A stretch of DNA of 34,626 nucleotides, from the NCBI RefSeq assembly GCF_000787375.1, contig NZ_JRJU01000043.1, forward strand, positions 1 to 34,626. The letters are read 5' to 3'. The position numbers and the translations under genes are program-made. The stretch's first letter is position 1; every line of letters starts with the position of its first letter. This DNA is from Halalkalibacter okhensis (lineage in GTDB: Bacteria; Bacillota; Bacilli; Bacillales; Bacillaceae_D). A model generated the notes under the pieces. It was given only the letters and a program-made list of their open reading frames with translations, was not told the origin of the DNA and did not search any database. Positions 9,569 through 18,702 of this stretch are shown here, in pieces.

Positions 9569-10447
9569 TTACGCCTGTTTCATTAGTTCTTGTAACTCAT
9601 CACCTGTTAATGTATATACCTCATTACAGAAATGACAAATCGTTTCGGCACCCCCGTCTTCGTCAATCATTGCCTGAATTTCTTCTTTCCCTAAACTGAT
9701 AATCGCATTTTCAACCCGCTCTTTTGAACATTGACATTTAAATGCAATGGGGAGCTTATCTAGGATTTTTACATTCTCATCACCAAGTAGTGCATAGAGC
9801 ATTTCTTCTGGTGGCATGCCAGCCTCTACAAGTTTTGAGATAGGCGGGATCGCGGAAAGACGCTTTTCAATCTCATCAATAACGCTATCATTCGCCCCTG
9901 GCATGATTTGAATAATAAATCCACCAGCTGCCAAAATCGAATTATCTGGATTCACAAGCACTCCTACACCGACAGAAGAAGGAGTTTGTTCAGATGAGGC
10001 AAAATAATACGTAAAGTCTTCTCCTAGTTCACCTGATACAAGGGGAACACTACCAGTGAAATTTTCTTTCAATCCTAAATCTTTTACAACCGAAAGAAAT
10101 CCATCTGTACCAACTGCACGAGCAACATCCAATTTTCCTTGACTATTTAAATCAAAGTGAGTTTGAGGGTTGGTTACATAACCTCTAGTCTCACCATGTG
10201 TATTCGCATCAATGACAATAGCTCCGATTGGCCCTTTCCCTTCAATCCTAACCGTCAGCTTGGAATTCCCTTTTAACATCGTGGCCATCATCGTACTCGC
10301 CATCATTGCTCGACCTAATGCTGCTGATGCTGTTGGCCAAGTTCCTTGTCTTCGCACTGCTTCATTAACCATATTTGTTGCTACTAACGAGTACGCTCTT
10401 ACTTTCCCTTCAAATCCAATTGCTTTAATTAAATAATCTTCCATCAT
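9569..10447 (-). CDS. hslO: Hsp33 redox-regulated chaperone
   Basis: A cytoplasmic holdase activated by oxidation that protects unfolded proteins under oxidative stress. The 292-aa protein has the N-terminal Hsp33 domain ([16 protein letters not shown]) and the C-terminal zinc switch with Cys238-X-Cys240 and Cys271-X2-Cys274, all four present. An AAGGGACC ribosome site precedes the ATG, and a second ATG follows directly. It lies 17 bp after coaX, so the two are probably cotranscribed. The PrsA-like gene (yacD) found next to hslO in B. subtilis is missing. Confidence 0.96.
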   Translation of the reverse strand: MMEDYLIKAIGFEGKVRAYSLVATNMVNEAVRRQGTWPTASAALGRAMMASTMMATMLKGNSKLTVRIEGKGPIGAIVIDANTHGETRGYVTNPQTHFDLNSQGKLDVARAVGTDGFLSVVKDLGLKENFTGSVPLVSGELGEDFTYYFASSEQTPSSVGVGVLVNPDNSILAAGGFIIQIMPGANDSVIDEIEKRLSAIPPISKLVEAGMPPEEMLYALLGDENVKILDKLPIAFKCQCSKERVENAIISLGKEEIQAMIDEDGGAETICHFCNEVYTLTGDELQELMKQA

Positions 10448-10464
10448 GATAGGTCCCTTCTTTT

Positions 10465-11229
10465 CTAAGCATTTTTTTCGTAAATCATTTGTAACCCTTT
10501 TAACGTTAAAAACGGTTCAACTACATCAATGGTCTCTGTTTCGGACGCAATCAATGAAGCCATTCCTCCTGTTGCAATGACGGTTGGAACTTCTTTTGCT
10601 TGGGCTTTCATTCGTTTTACAATACCGTCCACTTGACCAACATAACCATAAAAGATCCCTGCTTGCATCGCATGGACTGTGTTTGTTCCTAGTACATTCT
10701 TCGGCTTGGCAATCTCAATTCTTGGTAATTTCGACGCTCTCGTGTATAGGGCTTCCGTCGAGATCGAAATTCCTGGCGAGATCGCTCCACCCATATATTG
10801 TCGTTCCTCATTAATATAGCAATACGTCGTTGCTGTACCAAAATCAACAACAATTAGCGGACTGCCATATAACTGAATAGCTGCCACTGCATTGACAATC
10901 CGGTCTGCCCCAACATCTTTCGGATTGTCATATTTAACATTTAATCCTGTTTTAATCCCTGGACCAATGACCATTGGTTTAATACCAAAATACTTTTTAC
11001 ACATTAGTTCTAATGTATACATAATGGGGGGAACAACTGAGGAAATAATGATCCCTTCTATTTCTTCAAAAGATAATTTTTCATGTTCGAATAAGCCTTT
11101 TAACGACATAGCCCATTCATCTTCAGTTTTTTGTCTACTTGTTGCAATTCGCCAGTGGTAGTGCAACTCTTTCCCCTTATAGACTCCTAAGACAATGTTT
11201 GTATTCCCTACATCTACTACCATTATCAT
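10465..11229 (-). CDS. coaX: Type III pantothenate kinase
   Basis: Phosphorylates pantothenate in the first step of coenzyme A synthesis. The 254-aa ASKHA-fold protein shows the phosphate-binding DVGNTN (6-11), GADR with the catalytic Asp109 (107-110), DFGTATTY (129-136) and GGAISPG. The length is typical for CoaX. A start two codons later (MVVDVG) is possible, but the first ATG is better placed relative to GGCGGTGAG. It lies downstream of ftsH beyond a hairpin, in the conserved ftsH-coaX-hslO order. Confidence 0.96.
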   Translation of the reverse strand: MIMVVDVGNTNIVLGVYKGKELHYHWRIATSRQKTEDEWAMSLKGLFEHEKLSFEEIEGIIISSVVPPIMYTLELMCKKYFGIKPMVIGPGIKTGLNVKYDNPKDVGADRIVNAVAAIQLYGSPLIVVDFGTATTYCYINEERQYMGGAISPGISISTEALYTRASKLPRIEIAKPKNVLGTNTVHAMQAGIFYGYVGQVDGIVKRMKAQAKEVPTVIATGGMASLIASETETIDVVEPFLTLKGLQMIYEKNA

Positions 11230-11410
11230 ATGTACTCACCGCCAACTTCTCTCTATACTAAAGGCTATCTCTCTTATTTTGTGCAAATAAACACAATAAC
11301 AGACAGGCCATTTTGATTTAACCAATGTTCATTATAAAACAAGCATCATTTTTATGCTTCCATTTGCACTTACGATTCACTTAAAAGAAATGCCCAAAAC
11401 AATAAGAAGA

Positions 11411-11432
11411 GGATGCCAAATTGACATCCCCT
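11411..11432 (-). terminator. Possible terminator after ftsH
   Basis: GGGGATGTC and TGGCATCCTC form a stem around a short AATT loop just after the ftsH stop. It is followed by a T-rich but interrupted tail, so termination may be partial. A second weaker hairpin (AAGCAT/ATGCTT) lies at 11342-11362. Confidence 0.5.
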
Positions 11433-11438
11433 AAAAGC

Positions 11439-13427
11439 TTATTCATCTTTTTTCTTATCTTCTGTTGAAGGCTCTTCTTCTTTTTTATCATCAGACTCTT
11501 CAGGAGTTATATCTTCATCCTTTTTAGAATTGATGTTCACCTTCATATCCGCCTCACTGCCACCATCTAAATATTTATTCGTATGATGGTTATCAGGAAG
11601 CTTGCCTTCATTAATTAATGATTTAATTTGTTCTGCATCAAGTGTTTCCAGCTTCAATAATGTTTCAGCAACTAAATCTAAGCTGTCTTTGTTTTCCGTT
11701 AAAATTTGCTTACAACGGTCATAACACTCTTTAATGATACGTTGAACTTCTAAATCTATTTCATGTGCAAATGCATCACTGTAATTTTGCTCATTTTGAA
11801 TATCACGGCCTAGGAACACTTGCCCACCTGAATTGGAACCGAATTGCATCGGACCAAGCTTCTCACTCATTCCATATTCCGTTACCATTTTACGAGCAAT
11901 CCCTGTTGCACGCTGGAAGTCATTATGAGCACCTGTACTCACTTCACCAAATTGCACTTCCTCTGCAACACGACCACCAAGCAATCCAATGATCTTATCA
12001 AGAAGCTCTGGCTTTGTCATGAAATAACGGTCTTCTTTAGGAAGCATAACCGCATATCCGCCTGCCATTCCACGAGGAACGATCGTCACTTTGTGAACCA
12101 TATCGGCGTTTTCAAGCTTCACACCAACAACGGTATGACCTGCTTCATGCCACGCAACAATGTTCTTTTCTTTCGGAGAAATGACACGACTTTTCTTCGC
12201 CGGTCCAGCAATAACTCGGTCAATCGCTTCCTCAATATGAATCATACTTACTTTCGTCTTGTTATCCCTTGCAGCTACTAAGGCAGCTTCATTTAAGAGA
12301 TTTTCAAGATCCGCTCCAGAGAATCCTGGCGTTCTAGCGGCAATAGCCTCTAGGTTGACATCATCATTTAATGGCTTATTACGCGCATGAACCTTAAGTA
12401 CTTGTTCACGACCAATAACATCTGGACGGTTCACTTGAATTTGACGGTCAAAACGTCCCGGACGTAATAAGGCTGGATCTAGAATATCAGCACGGTTAGT
12501 CGCTGCGATGATAATGATTCCTTCATTCGCACTAAAACCATCCATCTCTACTAGCAATTGGTTTAACGTTTGCTCACGCTCATCATGTCCGCCACCAAGT
12601 CCAGCTCCACGCTGACGACCAACTGCATCAATCTCATCAATAAAGATAATACATGGTGCATTCTTTTTCGCGTTCTCAAACAAGTCACGTACACGAGATG
12701 CACCGACACCAACAAACATTTCAACGAAGTCCGAACCACTAATGGAGAAGAACGGTACGCCTGCTTCACCAGCAACCGCTCGCGCAAGTAAGGTTTTACC
12801 TGTTCCTGGAGGTCCAACTAAAAGAACCCCTTTTGGAATACGCGCACCAATAGCAGAGAACTTACGTGGGTCTTTCAAAAATTCAACAACTTCAACAAGC
12901 TCTTGTTTCTCTTCATCTGCCCCTGCAACATCTTTAAACTTCGCTTTCTTCTTATCATCACTTACTAATTTCGCCTTACTCTTACCAAAGTTCATGACAC
13001 GGCCACCACCGCCTTGAGCTTGGCTTAATAAGAAGAAGAATAAGATGAAGATAATGATGAAAGGAATAATCGATGTAAAGAACGTAACCCAACCACTTGT
13101 CTCATCAGCAGGTTGAACATCTACATCAAAACCACCTGCTGCTCCTTCAGGTCCAAATAGAAGGTCTGCAGTTTGCTCACTTTGTAGCACATATGTTTCA
13201 AAAAATTCTCCCTCTTGTTGGTCAGTAAATTGTCCTCGTATTAAATAAACTTGCCTTACTGGCTTAACGGAAAGCTCAGTAACCTGACCTTGCTCAAGTC
13301 TTTCAATGAAGTCTGTAAACGTAACATTTTCAACTTGTGCTTGATCAGTACTAAAGACATTTACAATTCCAATAATAACGAGAAAGATAAGTAAATAAAA
13401 AATAGTATTACGGAATATACGATTCAT
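11439..13427 (-). CDS. ftsH: ATP-dependent zinc metalloprotease FtsH
   Basis: Membrane-anchored AAA+ protease for quality control of membrane and regulatory proteins; in Bacillus it is also needed for sporulation. The 662-aa protein has transmembrane segments at about 6-25 and 117-135 with an extracytoplasmic domain between them. It shows Walker A GPPGTGKT (205-212), Walker B IIFIDE (260-265) and the second region of homology through RPGRFDRQ (322-329). The zinc site is HEAGH (427-431), with Asp503 as the likely third ligand. The C-terminus is an acidic and lysine-rich low-complexity tail. The ATG follows GGAGGAGG. Confidence 0.98.
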   Translation of the reverse strand: MNRIFRNTIFYLLIFLVIIGIVNVFSTDQAQVENVTFTDFIERLEQGQVTELSVKPVRQVYLIRGQFTDQQEGEFFETYVLQSEQTADLLFGPEGAAGGFDVDVQPADETSGWVTFFTSIIPFIIIFILFFFLLSQAQGGGGRVMNFGKSKAKLVSDDKKKAKFKDVAGADEEKQELVEVVEFLKDPRKFSAIGARIPKGVLLVGPPGTGKTLLARAVAGEAGVPFFSISGSDFVEMFVGVGASRVRDLFENAKKNAPCIIFIDEIDAVGRQRGAGLGGGHDEREQTLNQLLVEMDGFSANEGIIIIAATNRADILDPALLRPGRFDRQIQVNRPDVIGREQVLKVHARNKPLNDDVNLEAIAARTPGFSGADLENLLNEAALVAARDNKTKVSMIHIEEAIDRVIAGPAKKSRVISPKEKNIVAWHEAGHTVVGVKLENADMVHKVTIVPRGMAGGYAVMLPKEDRYFMTKPELLDKIIGLLGGRVAEEVQFGEVSTGAHNDFQRATGIARKMVTEYGMSEKLGPMQFGSNSGGQVFLGRDIQNEQNYSDAFAHEIDLEVQRIIKECYDRCKQILTENKDSLDLVAETLLKLETLDAEQIKSLINEGKLPDNHHTNKYLDGGSEADMKVNINSKKDEDITPEESDDKKEEEPSTEDKKKDE

Positions 13428-13462
13428 CCTTGACCTCCTCCCACGGCAATACAGCTTTGTTT

Positions 13463-13492
13463 ATCGTACCATAATAGTTCTTTTGTTCACAA
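13463..13492 (-). promoter_or_regulatory. Candidate sigma-A promoter of ftsH
   Basis: -35-like TTGTGA (13487-13492), an 18-bp spacer and -10-like TACGAT (13463-13468) lie in the 68-bp gap between hpt and ftsH. Both boxes match consensus at four of six positions. Confidence 0.4.
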
Positions 13493-13495
13493 ACA

Positions 13496-14044
13496 TTAAC
13501 TCTCATAAATTTCCGGCTTTAATATACCTATGTAAGGCAGGTTACGATATCGTTCTGCAAAATCAAGTCCGTAACCAACAACAAACTCGTCAGGAACTGT
13601 GAATCCAGCAATATCGGGAACAAGATCAACCTTTCTTCCTTCTGGCTTATCTAAAAGCGTTACTACTTTTACTGATTTGGCCTTCCGGTAATGAAAAAGC
13701 TTCACAAGATAGCTAAGAGTGAGTCCGCTATCAATAATATCTTCTAAGATAAGTACATCACGGCCTTCAACAGATGTATCTAAATCTTTTACAATTTTCA
13801 CTTCTCCTGAAGAAACCATTCCGGCTCCGTAACTAGACACATCCATGAAATCCATTTCGATATGTGTATCAATTCGCTTTGTTAAATCACCCATAAATGG
13901 CATAGCACCTTTTAACACACCAATAACCAATGGAAACTTCCCATCATACTCTTCTGTAATCTGTTTCCCTAACTCTTTACACTTTTCCTGTATTTGTTCC
14001 TCAGAAATAAGTATTTCTTTAATTTCATCCCTTATCAATGTCAA
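13496..14044 (-). CDS. hpt: Hypoxanthine-guanine phosphoribosyltransferase
   Basis: Purine salvage enzyme that joins hypoxanthine or guanine to PRPP. The 182-aa protein has the PRPP-binding signature [10 protein letters not shown] (101-110), [10 protein letters not shown] (41-50) and the [16 protein letters not shown] end. The start is taken as a TTG at 14044, five bases after GGAGG; a TTG two codons later would have longer spacing. No ATG is available in the right place. It follows tilS after 9 bp, and tilS-hpt-ftsH is the conserved order in Bacillus. Confidence 0.95.
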   Translation of the reverse strand: MTLIRDEIKEILISEEQIQEKCKELGKQITEEYDGKFPLVIGVLKGAMPFMGDLTKRIDTHIEMDFMDVSSYGAGMVSSGEVKIVKDLDTSVEGRDVLILEDIIDSGLTLSYLVKLFHYRKAKSVKVVTLLDKPEGRKVDLVPDIAGFTVPDEFVVGYGLDFAERYRNLPYIGILKPEIYES

Positions 14045-14053
14045 ACAAACCTC

Positions 14054-15457
14054 CTACTTTTCATCAGGTCGTATATTTCTGTAGCTTGTTAAAACTAATA
14101 CCTTTTTTGTATCGTGTCCAACATGGCCCACTTTAGACCTGTGTAAAAATGGCACCCATACAATGTTTCCTTCACCATCAATAATGATGGGCCACTGCTT
14201 TCTTTCTTGCTTTGGGATTTTCCTATCAATAAATAGTCGTCCTACTTTCTTTGTCCCATCCATCCCTCGACATGTCATACGATCGGATGCCCTTTTGCTT
14301 CGAACAAATAACGGCTCCGACACAGCCTCATAATCCAAAATAATTTGGTTGTCCCTTTCCACTATATCCTTATCTTCAGTCACATATGACTCAATAACCC
14401 AGGTTTTCGTAGAAAGGCTCCCAGGAATAGAAAGCAACTCGATGGCTTGTTCCCCCTCATCTATAGAATCTTTCGTAAAATGACACAAGTCATACTCACG
14501 TCGGATGAGGGTGGAGTCTGGCAAATGAAGATCGGCTGATGGCTTTCCGTATTGAACCATGTCGAGTACTTGCTCAATATGTATAGACGTAATCAATGGT
14601 GAATTTTTCCCGTAAAGATAATTTAATATTAGATGAATCACCCTTCTTTGTAAAGGGAGGGCTACATTAAGAAGAGCGATACGGGAAATTGTAACGTTTC
14701 GTTCACTTTTTTTTGTAATAATAGTAGATTTCACTTCTTCTGCTAAAGCCATCAATAAATCTTGATCATCGTTTTCCCATTCATACTTTCTTTGCACATG
14801 GGTGTGAATGAGTGGGTTCTCTTCCTTTAAAAAAGGCAACACCACTTTACGAAAACGATTCCTTGTATACACAGTTGATTCATTGCTTGAATCCCGCCTT
14901 GGATACAATGCTTCTTCTATACAATATTGCTCAATCTTCTCTTTAGTTATTCCTAAAAATGGACGAATTATTACACCTTGACCCATTTTACGTTTGACTG
15001 GAATTCCATATGTAAATAAGGGGAGGCTCCCTCTAACCATTTTCATAAGTACAGTCTCTACTTGATCATCACCATGATGGCCTGTTGCAAGAGCACTGTC
15101 CGAGTAGCGCGACAGGAGCTCTTCAAAATAAGAATACCGCAGTTCTCTAGCCGCTAGTTGAGTCCCCACATTCTTCTCAGATGCATACTCTTTCACATTA
15201 ACACGTCTTTCGTGGAAGGTGATACCACGCTCTTGACAGAAATGCTCGACATAACGAGCATCCTCGTCTGATTCTTCCCCTCTTAGCTGGTGATGAACAT
15301 GACATGCCGCGATTTCAATTTGATAATATTCTTGATTTGACCAAAGGTAATGAAGAAGAGCCATCGAATCTGGACCGCCAGAAACAGCAACAATGACAAG
15401 CTTACAATCTTCAAATAGATGATGCCGTTTTATAAAATTATGGACGTCTGATTTCAT
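14054..15457 (-). CDS. tilS: tRNA(Ile)-lysidine synthase
   Basis: Modifies the wobble C of tRNA-Ile(CAU) to lysidine so that it reads AUA; essential in most bacteria. The PP-loop SGGPDS is at residues 26-31, followed by the N-type ATP pyrophosphatase domain (ATGHHGDDQVETVLM) and the C-terminal TilS domain (GRLFIDRKIPKQERKQWP). The open frame extends upstream to 15550, but the ATG at 15457 has AAAGGAGGG before it and gives 467 aa, close to the usual length. It overlaps the 3' end of the exporter gene by 20 bp. Confidence 0.94.
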   Translation of the reverse strand: MKSDVHNFIKRHHLFEDCKLVIVAVSGGPDSMALLHYLWSNQEYYQIEIAACHVHHQLRGEESDEDARYVEHFCQERGITFHERRVNVKEYASEKNVGTQLAARELRYSYFEELLSRYSDSALATGHHGDDQVETVLMKMVRGSLPLFTYGIPVKRKMGQGVIIRPFLGITKEKIEQYCIEEALYPRRDSSNESTVYTRNRFRKVVLPFLKEENPLIHTHVQRKYEWENDDQDLLMALAEEVKSTIITKKSERNVTISRIALLNVALPLQRRVIHLILNYLYGKNSPLITSIHIEQVLDMVQYGKPSADLHLPDSTLIRREYDLCHFTKDSIDEGEQAIELLSIPGSLSTKTWVIESYVTEDKDIVERDNQIILDYEAVSEPLFVRSKRASDRMTCRGMDGTKKVGRLFIDRKIPKQERKQWPIIIDGEGNIVWVPFLHRSKVGHVGHDTKKVLVLTSYRNIRPDEK

Positions 15458-15887
15458 AGCGCTGTCCAATCCCTCCTTTACCAATGGAGAATATCGATAA
15501 AGCAAACACAAGCCCTGCTGCAATGCCTCCAGCTCTAAGCATCGTTTCAATTCCTAATTGCAACCCATTCAAATAATCTCCGTCTACAAAAGCAAGCATC
15601 GTAAAATACGCTCGACTTCCCGGAACTAAAGGGATGATGGCTGGAATGCTAAACGTTGTGACTGGAACTCTAAATTTCCTCGCTAATAGATGAGCAACCG
15701 TCGCACAAATAAATGAAGCCACTGCCGTAGCAAAAATATCGGACATCCCTAGTGTTGGCAACAATGAATAGATATACCATGCTAGAGCTCCAATAGCTCC
15801 ACCCATCCATAGAACACGCTTTGGAACATTAAAAATAATACCAAATGCGACTGTAGCAAAAAAACAAAATACTAACTCAATAATCAT
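15438..15887 (-). CDS. Threonine/serine exporter family, small subunit (ThrE_2/DUF3815-like)
   Basis: A 149-aa hydrophobic protein with about four to five membrane segments and the polar loop FRVPVTTFSIPAIIPLVPGSRAY, which carries the PLVPG sequence also seen in its partner gene. It is the short half of a split ThrE-type exporter; the longer half precedes it by 22 bp. Each has a good ribosome site (GGGAGG here), and the end overlaps tilS. Such pairs are annotated as threonine/serine or other small-solute exporters. The real substrate is not known from sequence. Confidence 0.87.
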   Translation of the reverse strand: MIIELVFCFFATVAFGIIFNVPKRVLWMGGAIGALAWYIYSLLPTLGMSDIFATAVASFICATVAHLLARKFRVPVTTFSIPAIIPLVPGSRAYFTMLAFVDGDYLNGLQLGIETMLRAGGIAAGLVFALSIFSIGKGGIGQRYEIRRP

Positions 15888-15909
15888 TGTTTTCCTCCCG
15901 AATCCACCT

Positions 15910-16662
15910 CTATAAAAAGAGAGCGATCGCTAGTGCAATTCCAGTTGCAATCGACAGCGCTGTGATGACTGCTTCTGCACCGCGGCTAACACCAGCAACT
16001 AGATCACCTGACATTAAATCTCGAACAGCGTTTGTTAAAGGGATGCCAGGGACCAATGGCATTAACGTCCCTATAATGACTTGATCTAAATTTTCACCAA
16101 GTCCTAAAAGTACGAGAAAGATCGCAACCGTTCCACCTAAAAATGCTGACATGAATTCGGCAAAGAACTTGACCTTTGTATAATCTTGAATCAATACGAT
16201 GCACCAACTGGCAAAAAAACCTGCAATAAACGCGGGAACCGTATCATATAAATTACCGCCGAACAAATAGGAAAAAGCACCACCAGCAATTCCAGAGGAG
16301 AAGTGTAGGAGTAGCGGCGAGTAGTTCATTGGTGCTTTTGCTATTTCCTCAAGCTTTTTAAGTGCCTCATCATCTGTAATAGCTCGACTCACAAATTCCC
16401 TTGATACTTGATTTACAAGCGTTACTTTATTTAAATCTTGCAGCCTATCATCAACTCGGATCATTTGCATGATATCTCCCTTTCCTTCATCCTCAAACGA
16501 AAGAAAGATGCCTGTTGTCGTCACAAAGCTATGAACATTTTTAAACTGCGCTGATTTGGCCATTCGCTCCAACGTCTCTTCCACTCGATACGTTTCCGCT
16601 CCATATGTAAGCATTATTTCACCTGCAAGCAAACATATATCCATCATCCGATCGGCATTCAT
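15910..16662 (-). CDS. Threonine/serine exporter family, large subunit (ThrE/DUF1212-like)
   Basis: A 250-aa protein. Its N-terminal half is soluble (about residues 1-125, with the family sequence LTYGAETYRVEETLERM). The C-terminal half has about five membrane segments and includes LMPLVPGIPLTNAVRDLMSGD. It pairs with the small subunit downstream to form a complete exporter. The ATG follows GAAGGAG. It lies 18 bp after the kinase gene yabT. In B. subtilis yabT is directly followed by tilS, so the pair is an insertion relative to that order or a loss in B. subtilis. Confidence 0.88.
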   Translation of the reverse strand: MNADRMMDICLLAGEIMLTYGAETYRVEETLERMAKSAQFKNVHSFVTTTGIFLSFEDEGKGDIMQMIRVDDRLQDLNKVTLVNQVSREFVSRAITDDEALKKLEEIAKAPMNYSPLLLHFSSGIAGGAFSYLFGGNLYDTVPAFIAGFFASWCIVLIQDYTKVKFFAEFMSAFLGGTVAIFLVLLGLGENLDQVIIGTLMPLVPGIPLTNAVRDLMSGDLVAGVSRGAEAVITALSIATGIALAIALFL

Positions 16663-16680
16663 GATATTTCTCCTTCGTTC

Positions 16681-17682
16681 CTACATCATTTGTCCAAATA
16701 AGTATAGGATATAAGCTAATAGAAGAAAAGAGGAAAGCAGGAAGATTTCAACAAAGTAAGAGGATTTCTTTTCCTTTTTTGTTGCTCCTTGCTTGCGTGA
16801 AACATTCACCTGGTTTTTCTTTGTTTTCTGCTTTCGTGTCTCTTTTGCTGGGATATGTTTATAGCTCGAACTTTTTGATACAGCTTTAACCATATCCTTT
16901 CTCATCTCTATCGCTGATTGATATTTTCCTTGCATTGCCCTTAACATAACATCACGATAAGGGATAAGCATCGCCTTTTCATCCATTCGTTGTTTCAACT
17001 GTAAAAGTGGCTTTTCTCCTTGCTTTTCAAACCGGTTTGGATAGGCACAATTGATCATCATCATAGCTACTGCAAATAAATCATAACTAGGTTCCGCTTT
17101 TCGTGAGCCTTGTCCCCAATAACCCCGATCATAGAACTCAGTATATTCCTTAATGGAGCGGCCAATTAATGTCGTGCCTCCTACATCAAGCCATCTAATG
17201 CGAGCCGGCGGGCCGACAACTAAAACGTTATCTGGCTTTAAGTCCCCAAATACCCAACCTGCTGCATGCAGCCGGTCTAAGTCGCCTAGCAACTGGATCA
17301 TTAAAATTCCTAGCCATTCTGTTCCTTTATTTTGCATATACTCGATAAACTGTGTCCCTTTTAAATATTCCATCACATAAAACGGAAAGGTTCCTTCTGA
17401 TGTAACCAAATCGTCGACATCTAGCAAAGAAGGTCCAAGAATTTGTCCTTGAACCTTCGAGAAATGCTTTAATACATTCACCTCTGATGTAATTGACATG
17501 CTATCCATCCCTACTTTTAAAGCAACCAGCCCTTTAGCTGAATCAGCTAAGTAAACCGATCCTGTTGCCCCTGCCCCAAGCGGACGGATAATTTTATAGG
17601 GTTGACTATGCCATTTCCCAACAATTTTGGCTCCTGCTTGTAACTTACATGCCTGATTCTTCGAGTAGCTGTTCTTCATCAC
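16681..17682 (-). CDS. yabT: Membrane-anchored Ser/Thr protein kinase, YabT-like
   Basis: A Hanks-type kinase expressed in the forespore in B. subtilis, where it is activated by DNA and phosphorylates RecA and other proteins. The 333-aa protein has the glycine loop LGAGATGSVYL (35-45), Lys56 in VALKVG and the catalytic loop GDLKPDN (146-152). The metal motif is DVG (166-168) instead of DFG. A basic linker precedes a C-terminal membrane helix (about 308-328) with no extracellular sensor. The start is GTG-ATG at 17682/17679 after AAGGAG, inside the 3' end of yabS (38-bp overlap). Confidence 0.9.
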   Translation of the reverse strand: MMKNSYSKNQACKLQAGAKIVGKWHSQPYKIIRPLGAGATGSVYLADSAKGLVALKVGMDSMSITSEVNVLKHFSKVQGQILGPSLLDVDDLVTSEGTFPFYVMEYLKGTQFIEYMQNKGTEWLGILMIQLLGDLDRLHAAGWVFGDLKPDNVLVVGPPARIRWLDVGGTTLIGRSIKEYTEFYDRGYWGQGSRKAEPSYDLFAVAMMMINCAYPNRFEKQGEKPLLQLKQRMDEKAMLIPYRDVMLRAMQGKYQSAIEMRKDMVKAVSKSSSYKHIPAKETRKQKTKKNQVNVSRKQGATKKEKKSSYFVEIFLLSSFLLLAYILYLFGQMM

Positions 17683-18385
17683 CAGCCATCAAACTCCTTC
17701 TTGAGCCTGACTTCGCAAACTTCTGCAGGGCAACTTGCAGAGCAGGACCTGTTGGAGTAATTCCACCAGAAGACAGCTTTTGAAATATTCCTGAAAGTGA
17801 ATTAAGCTGGGGCGACCAATCAAGCAACTTATCAATATCCCTTTTCTTCCCGGGAAATGAATACAAAGCAAAACGGTTTGCTCCCATTCTCGATGTAAGA
17901 CTAATAGATAAATCCGTTAATGCTTCTTGAACCATCGGTAGTTTATTTTTCATACTAGCACTTGTATCTACTAAAATGAGCACATCCAAATTCATCGTCT
18001 CACCAAGCTCATCTACTACTTCCATCACTTGGCCCCTTTTAGCCGGAGATAAGTCTTCCATCTCCTGATTTCCACCAAGAATTTGTGATAGCTCCTTATT
18101 GACCACACCATGAATCGTTTGTGTCATCGCTTTTCTCGTGACCATTTGAACGGTTTGTGCTAACTGCTTTGCATAAACAACTTGACTTACCCCACCACCT
18201 GCCATCGCAATGGCTTCAACTTCTTCTATTCCTTGCTCATTAAGGTGATTCCCATCTACGACACCAATTACATTTACAGTAATTCCTTGTTCTCTAGCAA
18301 GTGCAGCAATCGCCACTGGATCCTCACCTTGATTTGAATGACCGTCAGTTAACAACAAAATTTGCTTTAACGTACCTTTACTCAC
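17645..18385 (-). CDS. yabS: VWA-domain protein, YabS-like
   Basis: A 246-aa protein with a von Willebrand factor A domain. The metal-site motif is DTSAS (140-144), and the N-terminus, LLLTDGHSNQGEDPVAIA, resembles the second half of a VWA fold. It starts at a GTG with GGAGGGG upstream. It overlaps and precedes the kinase gene yabT, as in B. subtilis, where the pair is linked to sporulation. No signal peptide or membrane segment is seen, so a cytoplasmic role with the kinase is likely, but its function is not established. Confidence 0.88.
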   Translation of the reverse strand: MSKGTLKQILLLTDGHSNQGEDPVAIAALAREQGITVNVIGVVDGNHLNEQGIEEVEAIAMAGGGVSQVVYAKQLAQTVQMVTRKAMTQTIHGVVNKELSQILGGNQEMEDLSPAKRGQVMEVVDELGETMNLDVLILVDTSASMKNKLPMVQEALTDLSISLTSRMGANRFALYSFPGKKRDIDKLLDWSPQLNSLSGIFQKLSSGGITPTGPALQVALQKFAKSGSRRSLMAGDEEQLLEESGM

Positions 18386-18417
18386 TTTCTATCCCCTCCA
18401 AGTAGTCAGATGTTACC

Positions 18418-18446
18418 ATCATTCACTAGCCTTAGAGGTTTTATAC
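18418..18446 (-). promoter_or_regulatory. Candidate sigma-F promoter of yabS-yabT
   Basis: GTATA (18442-18446), a 15-bp spacer and GTGAATGAT (18418-18426) fit the sigma-F pattern (GHATA-N15-GGNRANAMT) except at two positions. It is the only promoter-like sequence between the palindromic element and the yabS start. B. subtilis yabT is forespore expressed, which supports it. Confidence 0.45.
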
Positions 18447-18467
18447 GTTCAAAGGAACTTTGTCGAA

Positions 18468-18656
18468 GAGTTTTCAAGAAAAAAGGGCGACCTTCCCTTT
18501 TTTCTTGAAAACTCGATGCAATGTGCGGAGCCGCCGCCTGCTTTTTAGCCTTTTGAGCGGGTTTCTCAAAAGGCGCACGACGCGCGGAGCCATTGCACAC
18601 TTCCCCAGACCTAGCTATTTTCATGAAAAAGGGCGACCTTCCCTCTTTTCTTGAAA
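18468..18656. repeat. GC-rich element flanked by two related palindromes
   Basis: The 317-bp gap between yabS and spoIIE holds two palindromes in the same orientation. The first (18468-18514) has perfect 20-bp arms around the 7-nt loop CGACCTT. The second (18619-18656) has imperfect arms and the same loop, within a shared core AAGGGCGACCTTCCCT. Between them is a GC-rich core (51 of 86 bases at 18515-18600) with a 10-bp-arm hairpin (18548-18557 with 18565-18574), TGCAATG/CATTGCA arms (18517-18523 and 18591-18597) and a direct repeat GCGGAGCC. It looks like an inserted repeat element or a structured RNA. No transposase is present. Confidence 0.7.
18619..18656 (-). terminator. Possible spoIIE terminator formed by the second palindrome
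   Basis: Read on the minus strand, GAGGG and the following CCC close a stem with a 7-nt loop, continued by a T run. It lies about 45 bp after the spoIIE stop. It is the only candidate terminator there and is part of the repeat element. Confidence 0.45.
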
Positions 18657-18702
18657 CTCTTTTAGTTAGTCAATGATGTCATCTACTTTTTCTGTTGTTT
18701 TT

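Noticed and set aside
12563-12817. Alternative-frame open frames inside ftsH, mfd, dusB, pabB and spoIIE
   Set aside because: They are shadows of well-supported genes, with no ribosome sites or family motifs.
18406-18624. 72-aa minus-strand open frame between spoIIE and yabS
   Set aside because: It runs through the GC-rich core and a perfect palindrome, and I see no good ribosome site. It is better explained as a by-product of the repeat element. The plus-strand frame at 18460-18654 is rejected for the same reason.
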